Assembly (NCBI GenBank): GCA_947044405.1
Contig: CAMRHE010000035.1
Coordinates: forward strand, 8,343,501-8,407,500
Origin: Leptodactylus fallax
Taxonomy: Eukaryota > Chordata > Amphibia > Anura > Leptodactylidae
Reading direction: 5' to 3'
Length of the DNA: 64,000 bases
Each line of letters begins with the position of its first letter. Within the stretch, counting starts at the first letter, position 1. The notes beneath the pieces were generated by a model that worked only from the letters and a program-made list of their open reading frames with translations, was not told the DNA's origin and did no database searches. Position numbers and translations under genes: made by a program. Positions 10,870 through 20,953 of the stretch are shown one piece after another.

Positions 10870-11050
10870 ATGTGATATTTATGTGATACAAATAAATGAT
10901 CAAGTCTAATATTTTTAATTCATTTGTTTGATTTGGTTCTCAGTATCTACTTTTAAGACTTGTGTGAAAATCTGATCTATTTTTAGGTTAATTTATGCAG
11001 AAATATAAAGTACTTTCAAGAGTTCACAAACATTGAAGCACCACTGTATG
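10870..11050 (-). mobile_element. Terminal fragment of a Tc1-like element (family of 1826-3466)
   Basis: The fragment (ACTTGTGTGAAAATCTGAT ... CAAACATTGAAGCACCACTGTA) is the inverted counterpart of the end at 1826-1935. It ends in CACTGTA, a Tc1-type terminus next to a TA target. No transposase sequence is attached. Confidence 0.5.
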
Positions 11051-12837
11051 TCCAGACTTAAAAACAACTTGACTTCATTTAAAGCTTAAAATTCAGGTGT
11101 GACAGCATATATCATGTTCACATGATATTTAGAAAATTAAGAAAAGGTTTTAGGCAGGGTGATTATGCTTATTGACTAAGATGAGTAAGTTTTACTTCAT
11201 CTGTAAAGGATTGTGTAGAGGTTGGTTATAGCAATCAGTTGTTAGGAAACAGACATAAATTGTAACCTTGAGTCTAAGGCCCCATTGCATTTTTGCAGAG
11301 TTTTTCTCTGAAGACTTTCTGCCCCTATTATACCTATGCAGAGAACGCCAGCATTTCCGCAGGTATAATTGGCATGTTGTGATTTTCAAAAATGCAGGCG
11401 TTTTTGAAAACAAAGCTTTTCCGCTTCAGATTTTGTTCAGCAATGCGTGGATGGTATTAAACCAGAAACCAAAAACGCTGCGTTTTCGCAACGTGCACCT
11501 TCAGCCTTACATAGACAACCTTCCCACTTTCATTGTATTAACTAAATAAGCCCATTAGCTCCAAAGTCAAACAGAAATATTCCTGACAGTGGTTGAGTTC
11601 AATCTGCCTTCTACTTTGTAGATAGGGCACTTTGAATTAGTGTTATAAATTAATATGTAAGTTGTATTTTTCTGCTACCCAATTAGGATATAGAAGGACA
11701 CGATAGAATAAAAAGCTTATGAAAGTTATATATGAAAAAATTGGAACCTTCAAGAAAAAGTTTAGAAAGACTGGTTTAGAATACCAATTTATATGTTACA
11801 GGATCTAATAATGTCAACATCGTACTAGTATGTTGGTTACAAGCTATGAAAGTATTTTCTTTCAATAACTGATTTTTTATACAGTACCTAACTTAAGCAA
11901 AAGCTTCCAAAGCATTTTGGGCTAGATCAACGTGTATGGGAAAACATTTCGGAGTCAGTATAAAAAATGTATTAATGTATTTTGTTTTTTAAGCTAAGTA
12001 GATTTTAAGCAAATTGACCTTCGTATCTAATAGAATTTTGTATGACTAGTTATTTATGTATCTGAAATGTATAGCCATGTGAATGAGTTTACATGTGACA
12101 CATATCCTATATAAATATAATAATAAAAACTATTGATGTTCATATCTAACAAAGGAGCTTCTTTTTATCACAGGGCCCCAAGGCAAGTTCAAGACAAGCT
12201 CCTGTATATAAACTGATTCTATCTTTGGCTCTTGGTAAGCTAGGTATAGTTCAATGTGAAATAGCTTTATGCTTCAATGCCCGTGCACAGTCACAGCAAA
12301 ATACTAGCTTCCTTGTTCAGCTTTTACAGTAGTTCAGAGAAACTAAAATGTGTCCCCATTTGTCTCCATGTAAGTCATTCAGATTCCAGATGATCAGTGC
12401 TTACTGATTTTTGAATAATTTTACCAAATTGTCTTATATTTGCTTGAAAACAAGTGTTTTCATTCAGTTGAATGTCTCAGGTATTGTATATCATTACTTT
12501 ATGTTCCTCGATTAGAAGTAGAAGATAATATGCTCATTTTTTAATGTTCTAGCTATTTTTTATTTTTTCTGTGTAGATAACAGAAGGGTGTGAGTGCATT
12601 ATGGCAGTTGCAATTTATCGTATTTAATTGGTAGAAAAATGTCATATTAAGGTCTCCAGGAAGTGATAGAGCACCCCCCCCCCCCCCGAAAAAAAAAAAA
12701 AAAAAGTGAAAGGGATGATGCATACAGAGACATATCTGGGTGTATATAGCAATACAATAGAGCTAGCATAATGTTCTGTGATAATTCTGTCCTAGTCTAC
12801 ACAGTAGAATAATGTAGTACCCTGTTAGCCGTAGAAA
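11051..12837. other. Gene-free stretch with one MITE-like repeat
   Basis: Bases 11274-11515 resemble 24586-24836 (TAAGGCCCC start, AACGCTGCGTTTT core). A run of C followed by a run of A lies at about 12672-12706. Nothing else is recognised. It probably belongs to the intron upstream of the FUT9 coding exon. Confidence 0.45.
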
Positions 12838-12972
12838 GTAGTGGAAGAGTGAAGAAATCAGGCGATACCTTTTAACACCATGTCTGAAGAAGAGAGCTAG
12901 TACTCTCAAAAGCTTACCATCAAACATATTCAATTTCTAAAAGGTATCACCTGATTTCTTCACTCTTCCACT
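12838..12972. mobile_element. Short Penelope-tail foldback repeat
   Basis: About 33 bp at 12840-12873 (GTGGAAGAGTGAAGAAATC ...) recur inverted at 12938-12972. The intervening loop, TGTCTGAAGAAGAGAGCTAG, is a degenerate form of the TGTCTGATGAAGGGAG segment seen at 18210-18240 and 30325-30355. It is a shortened relative of the foldback at 30181-30435. Confidence 0.6.
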
Positions 12973-13141
12973 AGTCTACACATGAAAACTGGATTATTTG
13001 AAGATATTTTTATATGTATAGTCACATGGAAAAAAAAATGTTAAAGTAACATAGCATTGTCTGATGATACAGTCCCTTTAAGTGATTAATAACTTTTGGG
13101 GTATCACATTCATGATTGTTACATGACAAATGTAAATACAT

Positions 13142-13161
13142 TCTGTGTTTTTGTTTTTCAG
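13142..13161 (+). promoter_or_regulatory. Splice acceptor before the FUT9 coding exon
   Basis: A T-rich tract ends in CAG at 13159-13161, eight bases before the ATG at 13170. This is consistent with one uninterrupted coding exon joined to upstream non-coding exon(s), as known for FUT9 in other vertebrates. The in-frame ATG at 13116 lies before this acceptor and is not expected in the mRNA. Confidence 0.7.
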
Positions 13162-13169
13162 GGCAAATT

Positions 13170-14249
13170 ATGACATCAACATCTAAAGGCATCTTCCGAC
13201 CATTTCTATTTGTCTGCATTGTATTGATTTGCTTCACAGTATGTTTACTGATATATGTCAAACCAACAAACAACTGGATCTCCAGTCCTATAGAATCAGC
13301 TAATTCTGTGCTAAAAATGAAGAACTTTTTCTCCACTAAAAAAGATTATCATAATGATACCATCATTCTTATTTGGGTGTGGCCCTTTGGGCAAACATTT
13401 GAGTTGCAGTCCTGCGAGGCTCTTTTTAATATCCATGGGTGCCATTTAACTACTGATCGTACTCTTTACAACAAATCCAATGCAGTGCTAATACACCACA
13501 GGGATATCAGCTGGGATCTAACCAATCTACCAGTGCAAACAAGGCCACCTTTCCAGAAATGGATTTGGATGAATCTTGAATCTCCAACTCACACACCACA
13601 AAAAAGTGGCATTGAACATTTATTTAATCTCACATTAACCTATAGACGTGACTCAGACATTCAGGTGCCTTATGGCTTTATGGTCGTAAGCACAAAGCCC
13701 TTTGAATTTGAAGTGCCAAGCAAAGATAAACTGGTCTGTTGGGTTGTAAGCAACTGGAATCCAGATCACGTTAGAGTAAAGTACTATAATGAACTAAACA
13801 AATACATTGAAATTCTAACCTATGGCCAGGCATTTGGTGAATACTTGAATGATAAAAGCTTGATTCCAACCATATCTACTTGTAAATTTTATCTATCCTT
13901 TGAAAATTCTATCCACAAAGACTATATAACAGAGAAACTTTACAATGCACTGCTTGCTGGATCTGTGCCCATTGTGCTGGGACCTCCAAGGGAAAACTAT
14001 GAAAACTACATACCAGCAGATTCTTTTATTCACGTTGAAGATTTTCTCTCTCCAAGGGAGTTGGCAGATTATCTGTTAATGCTGAACAAAGATACCGAAC
14101 GGTACCTGGCATACTTTAACTGGAGGAAACACTACACCGTGAACTTGTCCCATTTCTGGGAATCTCATGCTTGCCTAGCATGTGACCATGTTAAAAGACA
14201 TCAAGAGTACAAATCTGTCAGTAATTTGGAGAAATGGTTTTGGAACTGA
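13170..14249 (+). CDS. FUT9: Alpha-1,3-fucosyltransferase 9 (single coding exon)
   Basis: A 359-residue type II Golgi membrane enzyme of family GT10. It transfers fucose from GDP-fucose in alpha-1,3 linkage to GlcNAc of N-acetyllactosamine chains, making the Lewis x (CD15/SSEA-1) epitope, notably in brain and stem cells. I recognise it along its whole length. There is a short cytosolic N-terminus (MTSTSKGIFR) and a membrane anchor at residues 11-30. The acceptor motif HHRDISWDL is at 109-117. Glu137 in WIWMNLESP corresponds to the proposed catalytic base. The donor-binding region is 239-292 (CKFYLSFENSIHKDYITEK, VLGPPRENYENYIP). Cys82, 91, 190, 238, 335 and 338 can form the family disulfides. 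N-glycosylation sequons are at N62, N101, N153 and N325. The length equals the mammalian protein and there is no internal stop or frameshift. It is the only apparently intact host gene here. Confidence 0.97.
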   Translation: MTSTSKGIFRPFLFVCIVLICFTVCLLIYVKPTNNWISSPIESANSVLKMKNFFSTKKDYHNDTIILIWVWPFGQTFELQSCEALFNIHGCHLTTDRTLYNKSNAVLIHHRDISWDLTNLPVQTRPPFQKWIWMNLESPTHTPQKSGIEHLFNLTLTYRRDSDIQVPYGFMVVSTKPFEFEVPSKDKLVCWVVSNWNPDHVRVKYYNELNKYIEILTYGQAFGEYLNDKSLIPTISTCKFYLSFENSIHKDYITEKLYNALLAGSVPIVLGPPRENYENYIPADSFIHVEDFLSPRELADYLLMLNKDTERYLAYFNWRKHYTVNLSHFWESHACLACDHVKRHQEYKSVSNLEKWFWN

Positions 14250-15939
14250 GCCTCCCCTTTCATGTTTGAGCACTTTCTGGGAAGACATTACAACGGTTAC
14301 TTGCATCAAGATAAAAATGTACTGCTTTGTTTCACCGTTTACTGCTCTGTTGAATGCATAATTTAACATAAACTTTGTCAGACATGAAAAACTCTTTCCT
14401 GTATCAGAATCATCATTCCCTGACACTCTACATGTAGCAGCGATTTCTGTGCACTTACTACAAGCGTTAAACCTTTTTTTTTTACACAACTCCTTTATAA
14501 AGAACTTATTAAGTCTCCATGCTACTATACGTACAGACTGGGATCTTATATCATTTCCATGTGATTGTCTAGAAATCAAGCTGGAAGTTACACAGGCAGA
14601 TAAAGTGTATACTTATATATGTATACTGTTAAGGTGAAAGAACAAAATTACTGTTTAGGTGACAAAGCAGAAACACATAATGTTATTCTTACAGATTTTC
14701 CATTTCATTGAAATGCAGTTTTCTGTTCCGGTAAGTCATGTTCATCTAGGATGAGCGGAGCCTGCAAGTAACACTTTTAAGCCATTTCTCACCCTTGAAA
14801 CAATCTCACAATGTGGTTCTGTATTTAGAAGTCTCACTTTTACGATCATATTGATCAGATGTGATGCTATGTTTGTTTTAGATTTACATGCTATTTTCAA
14901 TATTTTTTTTATTGAAGAATGATCTTTATTTTCCTATAAGTAACTAAGAGTATCATCACCATTCTATGTTGTAATTGTGAGGAAATAAGCATTTTTGTGG
15001 CCAGCAGTGGCTACTAACTGGCCATAATGGTTCTCTGACAACAGGGCACACATTGGGCACCTAGTATTATTTACAAAAGACCTTGACTTTATGACAGCTT
15101 ATATGTCATATAGTTTAATGTTACATGTGAACTACAAATGTCTAATTTGGAATATTCTGGAGTATTCTATAATGAAGTAACAATATGTATTTCAGCAAAA
15201 TTCATGCACTTTCTAACACCACTGAGTGATAGAACATATTTGTGCTTTCCATCCTGGCAAAGGGAATATTCAGTTTCTGTTTTCAAAATATTTTATTGAA
15301 GGACAGATAACCACAGAACAAAAATCATACCGATGTTTGGTTCACATAAGTCATCAGATGTATGATACCAAAAGGGATTTGCAGCAAACAGACCCATTTA
15401 TAGTCATACAGAAGCACAAAAATACTATTCTACAGTGCTACAGCTAATTTTGCATCAGTACATGTAAGCTGTCATTTGATTTTTTTTTGTGTGTCAGGGA
15501 AGTCTTTTTAATATTTTTTGTAATATATTTCATTGAGAAATTTAGTAAAATAGTAATAAAAAACAGATTTTTTTCCTTAGCAATAAGCACTGACTGTTAC
15601 AACTGAAAATCTGCCTTTATATATATAATTATATTTGTCCCTATATATCAAAAGATAAATATTTCTCTGTCTACCTGTGTTTTATACTATCAGCAGTGAT
15701 TTAGAGTATTGCTAAGGAAAAACCTGAGAAGCGGTTTTTCAATTAAAAGTTCACTACATCCCCAAATGAAATTACAAATCTTTTAAAGTTACTTCCTCTA
15801 CACATATAAATAGTGACAGTTAAATTGTAAAGAAAATCAGTAATGGGGTACAAACTGCAATAATTGTGACACCTAATACTGATGGTAAAAAGGCCACTGT
15901 CTGGTGATTTTTGCTTCGACCATGTTTCCATACTAAATA
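14250..15939 (+). other. FUT9: Sequence downstream of FUT9 (likely long 3' UTR)
   Basis: No ORF or clear transposon is seen. FUT9 has a long 3' untranslated region in other vertebrates, so much of this may be transcribed. An AATAAA hexamer at 15555-15560 is one candidate poly(A) signal, but nothing in the sequence picks it over others. Confidence 0.4.
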
Positions 15940-16355
15940 TTAAAGGAATTATAGGAAACTCAGGGGCAGCCAGGGGTGGGTGTAAAACAAAAAAAAAAAG
16001 TCATATTTAGCTATCTCTGGACATTCCCAGTCCCCTTTCCCTCCTGTGCATGGACCCTCCAGGTTTAAAGTAGAGAGACATGCATAACTACTGAGATTAG
16101 TCAGTGGATTTAGGGATCGCTGGTAAGGAACCTGTGATATATCTTAATGATATCACCAGTCACACAACAGTGACCAGTGAGGCTAGTTATTGGTCTCAGC
16201 ATGTGAGTATCCCTACTTCCAGTCCAGTGGGTTCCGGCACAGGAGTGAAAGAGGTGTGGGACTGAACAACAGAGCACAGGGAATAGGTGAATATGACTTT
16301 TTTTTTTCTTACACCCACCCTATCCACCCCTGAGTTTCTTGGACAACCCCTTTAA
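15940..16355. mobile_element. T2/Kolobok-type MITE with TTAA ends
   Basis: It is bounded by TTAAAGG (15940) and CCCTTTAA (ending 16355). The inverted ends extend about 70 bp: AACTCAGGGG, then GGGTGGGTGTAA, then an A-run followed by AGTCATATT, each mirrored on the right. TTAA target duplication and TTAAAGG termini match the T2-type MITEs described in Xenopus. It has no coding content. Confidence 0.7.
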
Positions 16356-18138
16356 CCCTGAACCATGGGGGAGAAAAAGTACAGTTTATAAAAAACATTT
16401 TGCGAACAAGGTGCATATATACACCTTTTCCACATTGACAGCAATTGCATTGTAGGGCTTGAATCTCCCCTAAAACAATTAGTAAAATGAGAAAAGGCGA
16501 CCTCTCACCACTGTTCAGGGAATATATTACTTATGTGGGTAGACAAAACTGTAGGGTTCTCAACATTTCCTACAAAATGTGCATTACTGTTTCTGTGGAG
16601 GAGTTTCTCATGTCTGTCCTTTACTGTTTTTTGCCTGATGAGCTTTACTGGAAGAACCACATTCTCTTTAACATGTCTAATAATATGTAGAGTTTGTGTA
16701 TAGAATATAATGTAGAATTTTTCTCTATCTTAAAGGTGTTCTCCAAGAGTTGGGTAGGCCATCAATATTAACCCTTAGACAAACCCTTTAAACCATATTT
16801 GTTAAGGGATAGTGACAAGTCATGTTTCTTTGCTATTATCTTAACAGGGTTGTCCAGAAATTTAAGAAATTGAAGATCTTTGATTTGTCTCCTTTCTCAC
16901 TCTGGGTTTAAGAGTCTAGTAGTCAATCCTAACCATGCCAGGCTGTCAATCATTGAGTTACTCTTCCCACTAGTCTATCAAGATTAGTTATACTGAATCT
17001 TTTCCCATAAAACAATTTTAGTCTGCTCAGAACTCCTGCTTTATAACATGCTTCCCATAGGTTTACTATAAACCATACTATTGTTGAGACCAATCAGTTT
17101 GCACTTTTTTTTTTAAAAACAAACTGTGTTTTTCTGTAAAATTTAGTTATGAAAATATTAGAAGAAATCCCAATTTGTGGTCAATATTTTATAACAGAAT
17201 CTAGACAAAATAAGATTTGGAAGGCCTGAATTTACCATTTATGGATAATTAAATTATAATTATAATTAAATAAACTCCAATATAGTTGAAGGGGATATCA
17301 ACATTTCCAATATCGATGGCCCATCCCTAGAAATTAAGAGACTGCAGAATATCCACAGTTAATGGGATATTTTCTGTCTGACTAATTTGTTGCATATCCA
17401 CATGTTAAAGGGGTCCATCCATCTTACGCATTTTGGCATATCAACAGGATACACCATAAATGACTGATAGATATGGGTTGCACCTCCCCTATCTGGAACA
17501 AAGAGAGTTCAGCTATTTCAATTCAAAACAGAGATCAGTGGCCAATTTTACTGATTGAAATAAATGAACAGATGTATGGAAAATGTTAAAAACATAAACT
17601 TCAAAGGAGAGGTTTACATACAAGCGCAACCACCTCTGTGGCAGTAATTAAATGCATACATAATGGTGCAATGGTGGCCAATAATTTGCGGCCACCATTA
17701 CATGCCCTTGTATGACAAATAATTGTGCTGCCCAGGAAACAGTGGGGAACCATGACAAGTTACTGCGGGATACATATATGATTGTACATACTGACATCTC
17801 CATTGTGGTCAGTAGAGATTGAATATTTTTATAATTATTATATACCTAGGGGTGATAAAGTTTTAAAGCGTTTTTAAATGTTGAACCACCATGGTTTTCC
17901 CATCTCCCTGTTTCAGCAGCTTTGCCTGCTTTCTCTTCTCACTTCCCGTATTCTTCAGACTTTGCCTTTGCCATGAGAGATTATTTATTATGATTACTAG
18001 AAATCTAATAAATACAGATCAAATAATATGCACAGTAAATGTATATTACATTGCACAGGTTTGAGTAAGAACACTTACCATGCTTCTACAGAGAACAGAC
18101 TCAGTGTTATGTTTGTGTTTACATAGAGAAATAACAGT
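16356..18138. other. Gene-free stretch with small TTAAAGG-type MITE debris
   Basis: A 62-bp miniature with TTAAAGG...CCTTTAA ends lies at 16730-16791. A single arm of the repeat family seen at 57005-57215 lies at 17408-17490. Otherwise nothing is recognised. Confidence 0.4.
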
Positions 18139-18910
18139 GGAAGAGTGAAGAAATCAGGCGATACCTTTTAGAGGCTAACTGAGTATATTTATAAGTAAGC
18201 TTTCAGGAGTACTCGCTCCCTTCATCAGACATGGTGTGATACAAGAACTGAAAATTCACAGATTTTTATACACATGGTTTTCAAAGCATTTTGGATTCTT
18301 TAAAAAAAAATGCAATCTAAGTAGAGAAGTTATTTACAACAGGTCAAAAAAACAGTCTGGAAACTTGTGGTGCGTGACGGAGGGATCAGTAATTCTTGCT
18401 GTTATCTGTTTGCTATCAGGAGGTGATTTGTGTCCCTCACAGGTCATACATAGTGTGATTTGAAGCTGGCATGAATATTGAGTTCAGTTCATGGTTCATG
18501 CATAGTGTGACATGAAGCTGGCATGAATATTAAGTCCAAATTGCAGAGTTTGAAATTTTTGCATAAATTTATACTCCCATTCTTTTCTTTTCTCCCGTGT
18601 CTTAAAATGTCCCATTAAAACCACAACCCGCAAATCTTCAATAGAGTGGTTTTCTCCGGAGAAATGTGCGGCCACTGGGAGATCTGTTCTGCTGTTATTA
18701 ATGGTGGATCTGTGTGAGTTCATTCGTTGACTGAGTCTCTGCCCTGTTTCCCCCACATAGAGGCCTGTGGTGGGACATTGCACACACATTATGAGGTACA
18801 CCACATTGGAAGACCTGCAGGAAAATGTCCCCCTAATTCTGTGCACCTGTTGTGACTGTGGGATAGGTACACTGTCAGCGGTGTGGATGTGCACAGACAC
18901 CTAAAGACGA
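18139..18910 (-). mobile_element. Penelope-like retroelement, 3' end
   Basis: On the minus strand, a GIY-YIG endonuclease frame (18900-18496) is followed by a tail of about 350 bp. The tail ends in GCCTCTAAAAGGTATCGCC ... CTTCACTCTTCCACTG near 18139. The tail carries TGTCTGATGAAGGGAGCGAG ... CCTGAAAGC, a hammerhead-like core (see findings). The same tail forms the arms of the foldback at 30181-30435. The reverse transcriptase part is missing, as in many 5'-truncated Penelope copies. Confidence 0.8.
18496..18900 (-). pseudogene. Penelope-like element GIY-YIG endonuclease domain
   Basis: An open frame of 134 codons includes the linker (HIHTADSVPIPQSQQ, RGTFSCRSSNVVYL) and the GIY-YIG nuclease. 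The paired tyrosine motif is VVYLIMC ... GLYVGETGQ. The Arg/His block is QRMNSHRSTI. The Glu helix is KEWEYKFMQK and the terminal Asn lies in FGLNIH. In Penelope elements this domain nicks the target DNA for reverse transcription. The domain looks complete, but the RT domain upstream is absent, so it is a non-functional fragment. Confidence 0.85.
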
Positions 18911-19182
18911 GAGCCTTTATCAGTAAACTGCAATTAGTCCTGATGGCAGAGCTGTACACAACAGAGAGAGCACTCGCTCCCCACCCCCAGAGAGCAGAGA
19001 CTCACATCATCAGTCCTGCTTATCAGATATAAGCTGTACTCCATGGAAATGCTGCATAAACAATGAGAGGAATAATTTCACAAAGCAGCATTGCTAAAGC
19101 AATGTATTTAGGAAAACCCTTGAATTTACATAAGCTAGCAGTTTAGATAGGATCCTTGACATGGGAATACCCCTTTAAGATG
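18911..19182 (-). repeat. Dispersed repeat with TTAAAGG end (same family as 53350-53720)
   Basis: On the minus strand it begins TTAAAGGGGTATTCCCATG (near 19178) and continues CAAGGATCCTATCTA. The same order occurs on the plus strand from 53356. The TTAA-type end suggests a T2/piggyBac-like MITE. The Penelope fragment lies directly beside it. Confidence 0.55.
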
Positions 19183-19326
19183 ATATAGTATTTGCTGTCT
19201 ACTATGTCATTGTCACATTCACTTTGATGGAGAACACTACAGCAAGTCCAGTAACCTGTAGGATAATACCAAGTTACATTCTATTTGGTAAAAGCAGACA
19301 CAGACAGTATGAAATATATTTGTCTA

Positions 19327-20951
19327 CAGTGCCTTGCGAAAGTATTCGGCCCCCTTGAACTTTTCAACCTTTTGCCACATTTCAGGCTTCAAACATAAGG
19401 ATATAAAATTTTAATTTTTTGGTGAAGAATCAACAGCAAGTGGGACACAATTGTGAAGTGGAACGAAATTTATTGGATATTTTAAACTTTTGTAAAAAAT
19501 AAAAAACTGAAAAGTGGGACGTGCCAAATTATTCAACCCCCTTAAGTTAATACTTTGTAGCGCCACCTTTTGCTGCGATTACAGCTGCAAGTCGCTTGAG
19601 GTATGTCTCTACCAGTTTTGCACATCGAGAGACTGAAATTCTTGCCCATTCTTCCTTGGAAAACAGCTCGAGCTCAGTGAGGTTGGATGGAGAGCGTTTG
19701 TGAACAGCAGTTTTCAGCTCTTTCCACAGATTCTCGATTGGATTCAGGTCTGGGCTTTGACTTGGCCATTCTAACACCTGGATACGTTTATTTGTGAACC
19801 ATTCCATTGTAGATTTTGCTTTCTGTTTGGGATCATTGTCTTGTTGGAAGATAAATCTCCGTCCTAGTCTCAGGTCTTTTGCAAACTCCAACAGGTTTTC
19901 TTCCAGAATGGTCCTGTATTTGGCTCCATCCATCTTCCCATCAATTTTAACCATCTTCCCTGTCCCTGCTGAAGAAAAGCAGGCCCAAACCACGATGCTG
20001 CCACCACCATATTTGACAGTGGGGATGGTGTGTTCAGGGTGATGAGCTGTGTTGCTTTTACGCCAAACATATCGTTTTGCATTGTGGCCAAAAAGTTCGA
20101 GTTTGGTTTCATCTGACCAGAGCACCTTCTTCCACATGTTTGGTGTGTCTCCCAGGTGGCTTGTGACAAACTTTAAATGAGACTTTTTATGGATATCTTT
20201 GAGAAATGGCTTTCTTCTTGTCACTCTTCCATAAAGGCCAGATTTGTGCATTGTACGACTGATTGTTGTCCTATGGACAGACTCTCCCACCTCAGCTGTA
20301 GATCTCTGCAGTTCATCCAGAGTAATCATGGGCCTCTTGGCTGCATCTCTGATCAGTCTTCTCCTTGTTTGAGATGAAAGTTTAGAGGGACGGCCGGGTC
20401 TTGGTAGATTTGCAGTGGTCTGATACTCCTTCCATTTCAATATGATCGCTTGCACAGTGCTCCTTGGGATGTTTAAAGTTTGGGAAATCTTTTTGTATCC
20501 AAATCCGGCTTCTCCACGACAGTATCACGGACCTGCCTGGTGTGTTCCTTGGTCTTCATGATGCTCTCTGCGCTTTAAACAGAACCCTGAGACTATCACA
20601 GAGCAGGTGCATTTATACAGAGACTTGATTACACACAGGTGGATTATATTTATCATCATCAGTCATTTAGGACAACATTGGATTATTCAGAGATCCTCAC
20701 TGAACTTCTGGAGTGAGTTTGCTGCACTGAAAGTAAAGGGGCCGAATAATATTGCATGCCCCACTTTTCAGTTTTTTATTTTTTACAAAAGTTTAAAATA
20801 ACCAATAAATTTCATTCCACTTCACAATTGTGTCCCACTTGTTGTTGATTCTTCACCAAAAAATTTTATTTTTATATCCTTATGTTTGAAGCCTGAAATG
20901 TGGCAAAAGGTTGAAAAGTTCAAGGGGGTCGAATACTTTCGCAAGGCACCA
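19327..20951 (-). mobile_element. Tc1/mariner transposon, family A, copy 1
   Basis: It is about 1.63 kb, flanked by TA at 19325-19326 and 20952-20953. Long terminal inverted repeats start CAGTGCCTTGCGAAAGTATT. The transposase is on the minus strand. This family, with closely similar members in fish and frogs, is a classic candidate for horizontal spread, though that cannot be tested here. Two more copies lie at 29887-31781 and 36857-38484. Confidence 0.95.
19547..20559 (-). pseudogene. Tc1 transposase, family A copy 1 (one N-terminal frameshift)
   Basis: 302 codons (20455-19547) are open and begin inside the DNA-binding domain. The true start is the ATG at 20559, cut off by a 7-bp deletion near 20508 relative to the sister copies. 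Two helix-turn-helix regions with a GRPSKLS hook lie in the first 120 residues. The catalytic triad is intact: Asp in WSDETK, Asp in FQQDNDPK, and Glu in NPIENLW, the last two separated by 34 residues (DD34E). This is the best-preserved transposase in the window. Confidence 0.9.
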
Positions 20952-20953
20952 TA

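Noticed and set aside
13116..13169. Upstream in-frame ATG extending FUT9 by 18 codons
   Set aside because: A splice acceptor lies between it and the conserved start at 13170, and the extra residues do not resemble FUT9.
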